A stretch of 64,000 bases of DNA from Candidatus Latescibacterota bacterium (GCA_022826515.1 JAJDUT010000029.1:1-64000), one strand, 5' to 3'; numbered from the stretch's first letter, positions 42,338 to 51,603 are shown. Translations and numbers: made by a program. Notes: generated by a model not told the origin, from the sequence alone.

Positions 42338-43261
42338 TTAAAAATACCCTCGATCCAGCACGTCGTCCGTTTCTGGAACCGACGCATCTAGGGCGCGTTG
42401 AATTTTGTTGATCATGCGCTGAAATACGCCCGCACAGTACTCCGACGATTCCAGAAAACGGACGTACTCGTCTCTGCGGGCTTGTCTCTCGTCTGCCGTC
42501 CGGAACTCTTGACGAAGGTTGGCCGACATCCGCTTCGCCTTTCTGACGATCAGAACATCGTCGATATGCGTCGCGGCGAGAGGAATCGGCGTCATGTCCA
42601 GAAATTCGCATACGAGAAAATAGAGGGAAGAAGGAACGGCGATTTTCAGGTCCCTGCTCGTAGCCACGGCCTCTTGAAACATCGTTTTATCGAGATTGAT
42701 CTTGCATTCCGCGCAAACATATCCCAGATATGAGTCCACGCGCTCAGCGTCGCTAAAGTTTTGGTCGAACGACATCATCATGTACAGGCGTTTTCCAAGA
42801 ATGAAATCCTGATTCTTGGTTCTAAGCCGTGGACGCCCTCCAGCTCTCGGCTCCGCCAGCGACGATTCAAAGCTCAAACCGGCAAACGTTTGGCGCGGAC
42901 CTAACTCGAACATGTCATCTCCCAAGCTCAACCCCCGGTAGAACAAATGCGGCAGAAATTCCTCGATGATCGTATTGTCGAGCTTTAACTGCCCTTTCTG
43001 CCGGTAAAGAAAATCTTCCCGGCTATCGAAAATGAGATCTAAGTCGATAAAATTTCTGTACCGATTTGTCGCTTCCACGAGTCGTTGAACCGCATCTCTT
43101 TGCCCTCTCCCCACCGTCTCGATCTCACCGATCCAGTCGCGATGACGCCGAAGCGCTTCTTCTACTTGGCCTCGATCATCACTGGGAAGCCGTCTGTTAT
43201 CAAGAAGGGCTTTGAGCTTGTCCCGATGCGGTGTCGGTAAAGCCAGTGTCTCACTCTTCAT
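42338..43261 (-). CDS. Type II restriction endonuclease, R-M pair 1 (possibly Bpu10I-like)
   Basis: 307 residues, no membrane segments. The PD-(D/E)xK-like core is probably YVCAECKINLDKTMFQEA (E-x-K with flanking helix), with preceding acidic residues around FSDAERVDSY. The surrounding text, beginning LPTPHRDKLKALLDN and later FLVCEFLDMTPIPL, resembles the Bpu10I family as I recall it. Bpu10I itself is heterodimeric and paired with a different methylase class, so this name is tentative. It lies 4 bp downstream of a DNA methyltransferase gene, the context that makes restriction activity likely. Confidence 0.65.
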   Translation of the reverse strand: MKSETLALPTPHRDKLKALLDNRRLPSDDRGQVEEALRRHRDWIGEIETVGRGQRDAVQRLVEATNRYRNFIDLDLIFDSREDFLYRQKGQLKLDNTIIEEFLPHLFYRGLSLGDDMFELGPRQTFAGLSFESSLAEPRAGGRPRLRTKNQDFILGKRLYMMMSFDQNFSDAERVDSYLGYVCAECKINLDKTMFQEAVATSRDLKIAVPSSLYFLVCEFLDMTPIPLAATHIDDVLIVRKAKRMSANLRQEFRTADERQARRDEYVRFLESSEYCAGVFQRMINKIQRALDASVPETDDVLDRGYF

Positions 43262-43265
43262 CCGC

Positions 43266-44498
43266 TTACTTACCTTCCTTTACCATTGCAACGTCAACTC
43301 TAGTCTGGTACTGAGTATAGCACGAACTGTCAAAGATCGGTGTTCCGTCAATCCGATCTATGCGATCAGTAGCATCTATCAGCAGAGCCTTGTTCTTTTT
43401 CGGGACGCGCTGCAAAGCCGAGTACAGAAAATCGCGAGCCACGATTCTCCCTAGGGAGATAGGCATGATGGCGTTCTCGTGTGACTCGTTCCGTAGGCTT
43501 AGCACGTCCTCTCGGATCGGCTCGCCATAGCGATTTTGGAAGACGCGCTGCTGGCGAAGGACAAGGCTAAACATCCCCGATTCGCAAGCGAGCCGTGCGA
43601 CGATATCCGCATTAAAAAAGGGCGTCCCCAGCACCTTAGATTGATGCCCGAGAATCAGTATGGCGCGACCGCCGGGACGGAGGATACGAGCCAATTCCTG
43701 CAATGCACCTCCCATGTCGATACAGTACTGCACTACCGTGCAAAAGCGATTGGCGCGATTGGCGCGATTAGAGCCGATTTCAGACCGTGCTACGCGCAGC
43801 AGATCCCATCCAAGTAACTCGACTGAGCGCCTATAGTTTTGGTGATAGTTGAAGACATTGATGTAAGGTGGCGACGTGATCGCGAAATCGACCGACCCAT
43901 TGAGAAGGGGAAGTGCCCTCGCGTCTTGTAGATCCGCCTTGATCGGACGGTCCGCAAGTGGCAACCTCCTTATCAGCGACATCAAAGAGCCGAACCGACT
44001 CTGTACAAAATCTCCGGAGATGCGGTTCTTGTAGATGTCCAACAAAACGACCAGTGCATTACATATGATTTTGGCCTGTGCGCTGAGCGATTCACTCATG
44101 CGAATCACCTTTTCTTCAACCTCTTCTTCTCCTAATTCGCGGTCCTCGACAAAGAGGGCGAGCGGAAATTCTCGATTTATCTGGCCTTGGAGTTCCAAGG
44201 TCGCTTCCCGACGCATCTCTTGAGACAAAGTGGAGAGTTCGTAGAGTTTGCTGAAACACCACGCAGACGGATTTATTTCAAATCCAAATGCAGGAAGAGA
44301 CCTACGAGCTGCTTCGTGGAGAACGGTCCCGCTTCCGGCAAATGGATCGACGACGACCGAATCCGGAGGACAGTACTCCGCCAGTAGGGATTCGACGAGT
44401 TGCGGAGAAAACTGTCCCCGCCACGCGAAAATATTGGAGCGGTTCTTCTCTTCAATATTTAGGGATGCTTGGGGCAGCGGTTCTGTAAAGTCCCTCAT
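43266..44498 (-). CDS. DNA methyltransferase (SPPY), R-M pair 1
   Basis: Motif I VVDPFAGSGTVLHEAA near residue 50 (SAM binding) is followed by FGFEINPSAW. The catalytic motif is ITSPPYINVF at about 205-214; TSPPY is usual for N4-cytosine and some N6-adenine methylases. ILRPGGRAILILGH is a late strand. The ATG overlaps the TGA of obg by 4 nt (ATGA), so it is translated from the obg message. It protects host DNA against the downstream nuclease. Composition is somewhat less G+C-rich than that of obg and dnaB. Confidence 0.88.
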   Translation of the reverse strand: MRDFTEPLPQASLNIEEKNRSNIFAWRGQFSPQLVESLLAEYCPPDSVVVDPFAGSGTVLHEAARRSLPAFGFEINPSAWCFSKLYELSTLSQEMRREATLELQGQINREFPLALFVEDRELGEEEVEEKVIRMSESLSAQAKIICNALVVLLDIYKNRISGDFVQSRFGSLMSLIRRLPLADRPIKADLQDARALPLLNGSVDFAITSPPYINVFNYHQNYRRSVELLGWDLLRVARSEIGSNRANRANRFCTVVQYCIDMGGALQELARILRPGGRAILILGHQSKVLGTPFFNADIVARLACESGMFSLVLRQQRVFQNRYGEPIREDVLSLRNESHENAIMPISLGRIVARDFLYSALQRVPKKNKALLIDATDRIDRIDGTPIFDSSCYTQYQTRVDVAMVKEGK

Positions 44499-45502
44499 GG
44501 ATCGTCCTTCCCCGCTTCATCAGCGCGCAACTTCTTCACCGCCTGCCCCACACTGCGCAACATCTCAGTCACTCCACGACCGGTGACGGCCGAGACCAAA
44601 AAGCGCGGCGCACGCAAATCGGCAAAAGGATCTTCAAATTCCGCGTCCGGCCCCAACAAGTCAGCCTTAGTCAGCGCAATCCCAGCGGGCTTGTGTCGCA
44701 TCCCTTCGTCGAAGGCATTCAACTCGCCGCGCAGGGACTCCAACTCGCCGCGCGGGTCCGGGCTGGTGCAATCAATGGCAAACAACAGGATGCGCGTGCG
44801 CTCGATGTGGCGCAAAAACCGCATGCCCAAACCCTTGCCCTCATGCGCCCCCTCGATCAGCCCCGGCAAGTCGGCCAGCACAAAACTCTCGCCTTCGGCC
44901 CACTGCACAATGCCCAAGTGCGGCTCTAAAGTCGTGAAGGGATAATCGGCAATTTTGGGACGGGCCGCGGAAAGCCGCGACAGCAGTGTGGATTTGCCCG
45001 CATTGGGAAAGCCCACTAGCCCCACATCCGCCAACAACTTCAGCTCGAGCCGCACCACCATTTGCTCGCCCTCTCGCCCAGAGTCGGCGCGCCGTGGAGC
45101 CTGCACGCGAGGCGTGGCAAAGCGGGCATTGCCCCGGCCCCCGCGCCCACCCGCCAGCAGCACCAACTCCTGCCCATCCTCGACCATGTCGCGGATCAAC
45201 GCGCCCTTTGCGTCGCGCAAGAGGGTGCCCGGCGGCACGCAGATGATCGCGTGCTCGCCGCGCTGGCCCGTCCGGCGCTTGCCCTCGCCGTGGGCACCGC
45301 GACCGGCGCGGATGTGGCGTTGGTAGCGAAAATCGTGCAGCGTGTTGAGTTGAGCATCAACGCGGAAAATTACGTCGCCGCCATCGCCACCGTCGCCGCC
45401 GTCCGGCCCGCCGCGCGGCACGTATTTCTCGCGCCGGAACGAACAGCAGCCGCTGCCGCCATGGCCCGACTCCACCGTGATGGTCACTTCGTCGATGAAC
45501 AT
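44495..45502 (-). CDS. obg: Obg/CgtA GTPase
   Basis: Essential ribosome-assembly and stress GTPase. The Obg glycine-rich N-terminal domain (SGHGGSGCCSFRREKYVPRG, then GGDGGDGGDV, HAIICVPPGTLLRD, LLAGGRGGRGNARFATP) is followed by the G domain with G1 GFPNAGKS, G3 DLPGLIEGAHEGKG and G4 TKAD. The C-terminal OCT domain is absent, as in many bacteria. It lies 9 bp downstream of dnaB. Its stop codon is shared (ATGA) with the methylase of R-M pair 1, an unusual joint for a housekeeping gene. Confidence 0.97.
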   Translation of the reverse strand: MFIDEVTITVESGHGGSGCCSFRREKYVPRGGPDGGDGGDGGDVIFRVDAQLNTLHDFRYQRHIRAGRGAHGEGKRRTGQRGEHAIICVPPGTLLRDAKGALIRDMVEDGQELVLLAGGRGGRGNARFATPRVQAPRRADSGREGEQMVVRLELKLLADVGLVGFPNAGKSTLLSRLSAARPKIADYPFTTLEPHLGIVQWAEGESFVLADLPGLIEGAHEGKGLGMRFLRHIERTRILLFAIDCTSPDPRGELESLRGELNAFDEGMRHKPAGIALTKADLLGPDAEFEDPFADLRAPRFLVSAVTGRGVTEMLRSVGQAVKKLRADEAGKDDP

Positions 45503-45511
45503 GGGGGCCGG

Positions 45512-46894
45512 CTAGTACTCTTCCGGCTCTGCCCGCCACCCCGGTGCCATCGCTTCGTACGTGGCGCTTTCCTTGTTCCACATCAAATCCACCGAGCCAA
45601 CCGGGCCGTTGCGCTGCTTGCCGATGATAATCTGAGCAAGGCCCTCAAGACTCTCGCCGTCTGGGGATTTGAGGTCGTACATCTCCGGGCGATAGATGAA
45701 CATCACCACATCGGCGTCCTGCTCCAAGCTGCCCGACTCCCGCAGGTCCGATAGCTGGGGCCGCTTGTCCGTGCGGCTTTCTACGGCGCGCGACAACTGC
45801 GACAAGGCCAAGACCGGCACGTCCAATTCTTTCGCCATCGCCTTGAGGCCGCGCGAGATGTGCGAAATCTCCTGCTCGCGGCTCTGCGTTCTAATGTGCC
45901 CGCTCATGAGTTGGAGATAGTCGATTATGACCATGCCAACCCCATGCTCGCGCTGCAGCCGCCGCGCCTTGGCTCGCGCTTCGAGCACTGAGATGCCGGG
46001 GGTGTCGTCGATGTAGATAGGTGCCCGGGCCAAGCGTTCGATATTGTGCGTTAGGTTCATCCAATCTTCATCGCGCAGCCGCCCAGTGCGCAGCTTGTGC
46101 AAATCGACCTTGGTCTCCACGCTGATTAGGCGCTGAGCCAGTTGTATCTTAGACATCTCCAAGCTGAAAATCGCCATCCCGACCCCGGCTTCTACAGCCG
46201 CATTGCGCGCCAGCGTCAGCGCGAAGGCCGTCTTGCCGACACTGGGCCGCGCCGCGAGAATGATCAGATCGCCCTGCTGAAAACCCGATATCCAGTCGTT
46301 GAGATCGGCAAAACCCGTATCCACCCCCAAGACCGCGCCCTGCCTTGCCTGGACGTGCTCAAGGTGCTCAAACGTTTCGCCCATCACCTTATCCAGCGGC
46401 TCAAAGCCCTCGCCGATTTGGTTTTCGCTTAGGGTGAAAAGTTTTTGCTCGGCATTGTCGATCAGGGTTTGGACATCCTCGTCGGCCGCGTACGCTCGCT
46501 CAATGACTTCGCTAGAGGTTTCGATCAACTTGCGGCCCAGCGCTTTCTCCAAAACGATCCGCGCGTGAAAGTCGATATTGGCGGTCGTGGCCACTTCAGA
46601 CCCCAGCTTGGCCAGATAGACGACCCCGCCGACATCGTCGAGTTGGCCGCGGCGCTTGAGTTCCTCAGTCAAGGTTAGCTGATCGACCGCGGTGCCCTGC
46701 TCAAAAAGGTCGGTCATGGCCGCGAATATCCGGCTGTGAGGGGCGTGGTAGAAACAGCTTTCGTCGAGGATTTCAATGGCGCGGACAATGGCCCGTTGCT
46801 CTAGCATCATCGCCCCAAGCACGGCCTGCTCAACCTCTACGGCCTGCGGCGGCATCCGCCCGAGATCTTGGCCTCCATTTGGACTCTGGGTCAT
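45512..46894 (-). CDS. dnaB: Replicative DNA helicase
   Basis: N-terminal DnaB domain (PQAVEVEQAVLGAMML, CFYHAPHSRIFAAM) and RecA-like C-terminal helicase with Walker A ARPSVGKTAFALTLA, FSLEMSKIQLAQRL, the Walker B VGMVIIDYLQLMSG and RESGSLEQDADVVMFIYR. 460 residues, normal length, all motifs intact. It unwinds DNA at the fork as a hexamer. It sits between udg (18 bp upstream) and obg (9 bp downstream) rather than in the common rplI-dnaB-radA context, all in one minus-strand run. Confidence 0.97.
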   Translation of the reverse strand: MTQSPNGGQDLGRMPPQAVEVEQAVLGAMMLEQRAIVRAIEILDESCFYHAPHSRIFAAMTDLFEQGTAVDQLTLTEELKRRGQLDDVGGVVYLAKLGSEVATTANIDFHARIVLEKALGRKLIETSSEVIERAYAADEDVQTLIDNAEQKLFTLSENQIGEGFEPLDKVMGETFEHLEHVQARQGAVLGVDTGFADLNDWISGFQQGDLIILAARPSVGKTAFALTLARNAAVEAGVGMAIFSLEMSKIQLAQRLISVETKVDLHKLRTGRLRDEDWMNLTHNIERLARAPIYIDDTPGISVLEARAKARRLQREHGVGMVIIDYLQLMSGHIRTQSREQEISHISRGLKAMAKELDVPVLALSQLSRAVESRTDKRPQLSDLRESGSLEQDADVVMFIYRPEMYDLKSPDGESLEGLAQIIIGKQRNGPVGSVDLMWNKESATYEAMAPGWRAEPEEY

Positions 46895-46912
46895 GGTTCA
46901 GCTCCAAAAAAT

Positions 46913-47596
46913 TTAGAGTTCGACCCCGTCGTAGAGCTTCCGCACCCGCTTCATGTCTTCCCAAGTCGGGCGCTTCCACTGGGAGTTGCGCAACAGGGCC
47001 GCCGGGTGGTAGGTGGCCACCAAGGGAATGCCCTCGTAGTGGTGATCCTGGTCGCGCAAGCGGCCCATGGGCTCGCTGCTGCGGAGCAAGGTCTGCGCGG
47101 CAAAGCGACCCAAGGTGCAGATGACGCGGGGCTGGACGATTTCGATCTGGCGCTTGAGATACGGCTCGCACTGCTCGATCTCGTCGGGCTGGGGGTCGCG
47201 GTTATTCGGCGGGCGGCACTTGAGTATGTTGCAGATATAAACCTCGTCGCGGGACAGGCGCATAGCCTCGATGATCTTGGTCAACAGTTGACCGGCTTTC
47301 CCCACAAAGGGCTGGCCCATGCGGTCTTCCTCGGCCCCTGGGGCCTCGCCGATGAACATGATGCCGGCCGCAGGGTCGCCGCTGCCAAACACAAAGTTCT
47401 GCCGCGTCGCACCCAGCCGACAGCGAGTGCACTCGCAAATCTGGCGACGAAAGGCTTCTAAGTCCCCGACCGCTGATTCCTCTGGTCTATGTTCCACAAT
47501 CGCCTCCGGTGCTGTGAATTGGGTCCCTTCAAAAGCCACTAAATCGGCTAGATAGCGCCGAGCCTCGTCCAGTACGTCCTCGCTTTGTGTTTTCAT
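46913..47596 (-). CDS. Type 4 (Fe-S) uracil-DNA glycosylase
   Basis: Removes uracil from [12 protein letters not shown] supplies two cysteines of the [4Fe-4S] cluster, and further cysteines ([21 protein letters not shown]) complete it. [22 protein letters not shown] is the water-activating motif 1, and [11 protein letters not shown] is motif 3. An N-terminal extension of about 55 residues precedes the core. The ATG overlaps the stop codon of the upstream restriction gene by 4 nt (ATGA), so its translation depends on the R-M cassette message. Confidence 0.92.
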   Translation of the reverse strand: MKTQSEDVLDEARRYLADLVAFEGTQFTAPEAIVEHRPEESAVGDLEAFRRQICECTRCRLGATRQNFVFGSGDPAAGIMFIGEAPGAEEDRMGQPFVGKAGQLLTKIIEAMRLSRDEVYICNILKCRPPNNRDPQPDEIEQCEPYLKRQIEIVQPRVICTLGRFAAQTLLRSSEPMGRLRDQDHHYEGIPLVATYHPAALLRNSQWKRPTWEDMKRVRKLYDGVEL

Positions 47597-48429
47597 GGTT
47601 CTTCAAAAAAATCAGGAGGGGGATCAAACAAGCTGTCTGAGTCGGTTGTTAAAAATAAACCCTTGAGATCATCACCTTGCAAGAAATTCAATGCGTCACT
47701 TATAGATTCAAACTCATAGACTTTTACCTCACCTAAATTGGATATTAATTCTACCAAGACCTTATCAACTTCTCTTTCTACCGTGTCATCGAGGATGTTC
47801 TCAATCAATATAACGAGATTATCCTTTATAGGGTCGATCATCTGAATTCCGATGGATTTCTTTTGCTCGCTATTTAACTTGTTAAAATTTTTCCATGCCC
47901 TAATAGCCTTATCTCTATCTTTTTCCTCCCAATCAAAATCGATGCCAAGTTCGCTCAATACTTCACATATATGATTAAAGGGAATCAAAAATAGATTTAT
48001 GTTATTACTGTGCATCATAGCTTGAGATGGGCCACTCCAATTGCCAGCTAAAATTGCGATAGAACTTCTAATGCTATGATAGCGTCGTCTGATAGCAGAA
48101 TGAGTATGACAGATCCAACTACCTTTATCTCTATTGTGCTTTTTGTATCTAATATATTTTGATTCAAAAATTATTAACGGTTTCATAGACTGATTGGCTA
48201 AGACACCATCGATATCATATTCATTTCCAGATTTATCTGACATTAAAAGTTTTTTCTGTCTTTTTCCACTCTTTGTTTTTCTGATACCTGATGTTAAATA
48301 GTGACAACTATACTGATCTGCAATTTCATTCAGTAATTCTTTTAGTGCATCTTCCATAGAAGAACCGATGGCTTCTCCTAATGCACTTCCAGGATTAGCT
48401 ACAGATGCAACAATCTTATAATCCATCAT
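47593..48429 (-). CDS. Type II restriction endonuclease, R-M pair 2
   Basis: 278 residues encoded by strikingly A+T-rich DNA. A PD-(D/E)xK-like site is visible: EYDIDGVLA (Asp) followed by LIIFESKYIRYKKH (E-x-K). No named family recognised. It begins directly after the methylase stop (TGA then ATG, no gap) and ends inside the udg start codon (ATGA). Cognate nuclease by context. Codon use is dominated by A/T third positions (AAA, GAA, ATT, TTA), unlike all neighbouring housekeeping genes, indicating recent transfer. Confidence 0.78.
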   Translation of the reverse strand: MMDYKIVASVANPGSALGEAIGSSMEDALKELLNEIADQYSCHYLTSGIRKTKSGKRQKKLLMSDKSGNEYDIDGVLANQSMKPLIIFESKYIRYKKHNRDKGSWICHTHSAIRRRYHSIRSSIAILAGNWSGPSQAMMHSNNINLFLIPFNHICEVLSELGIDFDWEEKDRDKAIRAWKNFNKLNSEQKKSIGIQMIDPIKDNLVILIENILDDTVEREVDKVLVELISNLGEVKVYEFESISDALNFLQGDDLKGLFLTTDSDSLFDPPPDFFEEP

Positions 48430-49791
48430 TCACCCTTTTTCAAGTATAACTATAGATTCTTGTAAAGATACCCCATGTCTCTGAGGGTTTGCTTTCCATT
48501 TATCACCTCTTTTGCGAAGTACCTCTAACGAATAAGACTTAAAGCCAATCGAGCAACCTATTTCTCCTATGAGTCTATCCGTTGGAATGTGAACACCATA
48601 AGGAGCAGAGTCACCCAATACGAATAAAGCACTAGAATCAGGTTTTAAAACCCTATATACCTCCTTTATAACCTTGTAAATGTCATTAAAATATCCAATT
48701 ACCATAAGATCATAGCTTTTCTTTCCTCCTTTAATTTTTCTCAATTCGCTCAGTTCATTTGCAGCTTCTTGTATGAATCTCGCTATTTCAGGGCTGTTTG
48801 TTTTAATTTTTTCGTCTAATAAATACTTGGGATCATTCCTCGATATTTGAGTTGTAGCAGACGTCATCAACCTAGATCGTACTTTATCTGTAATCTCTTT
48901 CCAGTTCTTTGCAAATCCCCAAAAGTAAAGCTCCAGCCGAGTTCTATCAGAGTAGTCAAAATTATTCAAGTACGGAGGAGAGGTGAATACATGATCTACG
49001 CTCTCGCTGGAGAGATGTGCTGATACATCTGTAGAACTCCCAAAAATTAATCGATGTTTTGATTGTAAATACCCTTCATCAGATTGTCTCTTGATATGTG
49101 TAAGATCATCTAGCATAGACATTGAAAGCGCGTTAAATTCTAGCAGAGCATCTTTGTCTTCAGAGGTGATCTTTTCCTTTTTTGGGGCGATATAAGGCCA
49201 TCCTGTCGCTGCACTGGAAATTTCTCTAAGCAAAGCTGTCAATACAACAAAAATAAACATGCCTTCCCTTTGGTTAAATTCGTAGGCGTCATATATTTTT
49301 TTTAGTGTAAGTAGTTTACCTAATGTCTCTTTTTTATAACATTTTAATACCAATTCCGGAAAGTGATCACATAGCGAAAAATTGGCATCTCCATTTAAAT
49401 CATTATATCGGGATTCAAAATTTATATTTAAGTGATCGATAAATGCTCTAATTGCCTTTTTGTCAACCTCCCATTCCATTTTTGCTTTTGCTATTTCGTA
49501 CACAAAGGGATGCGCTTCGGCTCCGACGGAATCTATGCCCATTGTCTTGGCGGTTACGTTCGTCGTCCCTGAACCCATGAAGGGATCGTAAACGCTCATT
49601 CCTTTGGCAATTCCAAACCGCTCAAATGAATGAGCTACAGCCTTGTATGAAAATCCAGCAGGGTACGTAAACCACCGGTGAACGGGGGCTCTGAGGCTGT
49701 CCTTAAACGTTCCCCAGCTTTTGACGGTATCTTCTCGTATGGACGAGGTCTTATCGGCAAAAAGCGATAACTGGTCGCTGTGGGTATTCAC
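48430..49791 (-). CDS. DNA methyltransferase (SPPY), R-M pair 2
   Basis: Motif I region VYDPFMGSGTTNVTAKTMG near residue 75 and catalytic FTSPPYLNNFDYSDRT near residue 265; VYRVLKPDSSALFVLG is a late strand. TSPPY again indicates an N4-cytosine or N6-adenine methylase. Related in layout to the methylase of R-M pair 1, but the sequences differ clearly. AAGGAGG lies 5 nt before the ATG, and a consensus -35/-10 pair is just upstream, so it has its own expression signals. A+T-rich like its nuclease partner. Confidence 0.88.
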   Translation of the reverse strand: MNTHSDQLSLFADKTSSIREDTVKSWGTFKDSLRAPVHRWFTYPAGFSYKAVAHSFERFGIAKGMSVYDPFMGSGTTNVTAKTMGIDSVGAEAHPFVYEIAKAKMEWEVDKKAIRAFIDHLNINFESRYNDLNGDANFSLCDHFPELVLKCYKKETLGKLLTLKKIYDAYEFNQREGMFIFVVLTALLREISSAATGWPYIAPKKEKITSEDKDALLEFNALSMSMLDDLTHIKRQSDEGYLQSKHRLIFGSSTDVSAHLSSESVDHVFTSPPYLNNFDYSDRTRLELYFWGFAKNWKEITDKVRSRLMTSATTQISRNDPKYLLDEKIKTNSPEIARFIQEAANELSELRKIKGGKKSYDLMVIGYFNDIYKVIKEVYRVLKPDSSALFVLGDSAPYGVHIPTDRLIGEIGCSIGFKSYSLEVLRKRGDKWKANPQRHGVSLQESIVILEKG

Positions 49792-49839
49792 ATGGTCCTC
49801 CTTGGTTGGGAATTAGTCGTGGATCGTGCCTGCTTTCAG

Positions 49840-49868
49840 TATATATCCGCCGTCCCGAACCCTGTCAA
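49840..49868 (-). promoter_or_regulatory. Promoter of R-M cassette 2, starting in the coaBC stop codon
   Basis: On the minus strand TTGACA (49868-49863), 17 nt, then TATATA (49845-49840, followed by CT). The TGA within TTGACA is the coaBC stop codon. The methylase ATG (49791) follows about 48 nt later, preceded by AAGGAGG. Confidence 0.65.
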
Positions 49869-51064
49869 CCTACCGGTGATCGCCGCGCCTGCACCCAGTC
49901 GAGGATGTGGTCGGCGACCGCGGACTTGCTCAGCAGGGGCAGAGCTTCCTCTTGTCCCTCAACGTCAATCAGGGTAACGCGATTGGTGTCGCCAGCGAAA
50001 CCAGCTCCCTCGTCGTTGAGCATGTTGAGCACGATTAAGTCGCCCCCTTTGCGCACCAGCTTTTCCCGCGCCCGCTCCGGTCCCTTCTCCGTCTCCATCG
50101 CAAAGACGACCAGCAACCGCTGGCCCTTGCACTGACCTAGCCCGGCGGCAATGTCCGGGTTTTCGACCAACTCGATAGAACTGGACACTGCGCCGCGCTT
50201 GATCTTCTGCGCGGCCACTTCCTTGGCACGGTAGTCGGCCGGAGCCGCCGCCAAAATCGCCCCATCTGCTTGCTCGAACAAGGCTTCGACGGCGCGCTGC
50301 ATATCGAGGGTCGAGCGCACCAACTGCCGCTCCACGCCAGCGGGCGCGGGCAGTGCCGTCGGCCCGGAGACCAGCCACACGCGCGCCCCACGCGCCGCGG
50401 CTCGTTCGGCTATTGCATAGCCCATCTTGCCCGACGAGCGATTGGAAATGAAGCGCACCGGATCGAGGTCCTCGACCGTGGGACCAGCCGTTACCAGCAG
50501 CTTCAGCCCATCCAAGTCGCCGCTGAAATGCGCCGCAACCGCCGCAACCAACTCCACTGGCTCGGGCATCCGCCCGCGGCCAACTGCACCCGACGCCAAA
50601 GGCCCCACCTCCGGGTCGAGCAGGTGGAACCCCCGCTGCGCCAAGGTCTGCACATTGGCAGCAACCGCAGCACTGGCCAACATGTTCTCCTCCATCGACG
50701 GTGCCAGCAGGACGGGGACACCCGCGCACAACAACACCGAGGTGAGCAGATCGTCGGCCAAGCCGCCGGCTATGCGCCCCAAGCAGTGCGCCGTAGCCGG
50801 AGCCACCAAAATCAAGTCGGCCCACTCGGCCAATCCCACATGCAGGACGGGAAATTCCTCGTCGCGGCCGAATAAGTCGCTGTACACCACATGGCGAGAA
50901 AGCACCTCCAACGTCTTGGGCGCGACGAATTCACCCGCCGCGCGGGTCAGCACGACCCGCACCTCGGCCCCTTCAGCCGTCAGCAGCCGCACGATCTCTG
51001 GCGTCTTGTACGCGGCAATGCCGCCGGTGACCCCGAGCAGGATATGGCGACCCTGTAAGCTCAT
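49865..51064 (-). CDS. coaBC: Phosphopantothenoylcysteine decarboxylase / phosphopantothenate-cysteine ligase
   Basis: Bifunctional coenzyme A pathway enzyme. CoaC half: ILLGVTGGIAAYKTPEIVR (FMN site), the catalytic His in HVGLAEWAD and APSMEENM (PxMNxxMW-like region). CoaB half: VTAGPTVEDLDPVRFISNRS, then GKMGYAIA, and AAPADYRAKEVAAQKIKRG with the catalytic Lys. The start at 51064 (MSLQGRHILLG) is chosen; it overlaps the upstream kinase stop by 4 nt (ATGA). Its own TGA is embedded in the -35 box of the following R-M cassette. Confidence 0.95.
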   Translation of the reverse strand: MSLQGRHILLGVTGGIAAYKTPEIVRLLTAEGAEVRVVLTRAAGEFVAPKTLEVLSRHVVYSDLFGRDEEFPVLHVGLAEWADLILVAPATAHCLGRIAGGLADDLLTSVLLCAGVPVLLAPSMEENMLASAAVAANVQTLAQRGFHLLDPEVGPLASGAVGRGRMPEPVELVAAVAAHFSGDLDGLKLLVTAGPTVEDLDPVRFISNRSSGKMGYAIAERAAARGARVWLVSGPTALPAPAGVERQLVRSTLDMQRAVEALFEQADGAILAAAPADYRAKEVAAQKIKRGAVSSSIELVENPDIAAGLGQCKGQRLLVVFAMETEKGPERAREKLVRKGGDLIVLNMLNDEGAGFAGDTNRVTLIDVEGQEEALPLLSKSAVADHILDWVQARRSPVG

Positions 51065-51603
51065 GGCTGATCGAGGCGCGCTACGATGTGCGCGCAGGCG
51101 GCTTGGGGATCGCAGCACTCGGTATCGACGACCAAGTCGTACACCGACAAGTCGCTGATGGCGATTTGGTGATGCGCGGCGTAGCGCTGGGCCTCAGACG
51201 CCTCGCGCTGGCGCGTTTCCGCAAGGGCTTGCGCCAGCGGCTTGCCCTCGCGCTGGCCCACGCGCTCGGCCCGCACGGCAAGTGCCGCTTGCAGCCAGAC
51301 CTTGAGGGCCGGAAGCTGATGCCGCTGGGCCATCCAGCCGGTGAGCCGCCCTTCGACGACGACTGGCGCACACGCCTGCGCTTGCTCGACCAAGCGCGCG
51401 TCGAGCTGGCGGTCGATGCATCCATCGGCTTCGGCCCGCTGGCCAAACTCGGCCAAGCTCACGCCCGCTTCTTGGGCCAGCTTGCGAAAGACGGCTCCGG
51501 CGTTGACATAAGCCCAGCCCAGCCGTGCACACAACCGGTCGCACACCGTGGTGGTGCCGCTGCCAGCCAAGCCGCTGATGGTGATGATCTGCACGGATGC
51601 CAT
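51061..51603 (-). CDS. Cytidylate-kinase-like P-loop kinase in the usual gmk position
   Basis: IITISGLAGSGTTTVCDRLCARLGW holds the P-loop (GLAGSGTTT), followed by GAVFRKLAQEAGVSL and a D-x-x-x-D region (DGCIDRQLDARL). This is the archaeal-type/class 2 cytidylate kinase-like pattern. GKPLAQALAETRQREASEAQRY is the lid. The start at 51603 has GAGG 5 nt upstream. It sits between yicC and coaBC, where many bacteria have gmk and rpoZ; neither is seen here. Whether it phosphorylates CMP or another substrate is not certain. Confidence 0.8.
   Translation of the reverse strand: MASVQIITISGLAGSGTTTVCDRLCARLGWAYVNAGAVFRKLAQEAGVSLAEFGQRAEADGCIDRQLDARLVEQAQACAPVVVEGRLTGWMAQRHQLPALKVWLQAALAVRAERVGQREGKPLAQALAETRQREASEAQRYAAHHQIAISDLSVYDLVVDTECCDPQAACAHIVARLDQP

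Noticed and set aside
42338..49791. The two R-M pairs as one duplicated system
   Set aside because: The nucleases are unrelated by eye, the methylases differ beyond the TSPPY and motif I regions, and base composition differs strongly.
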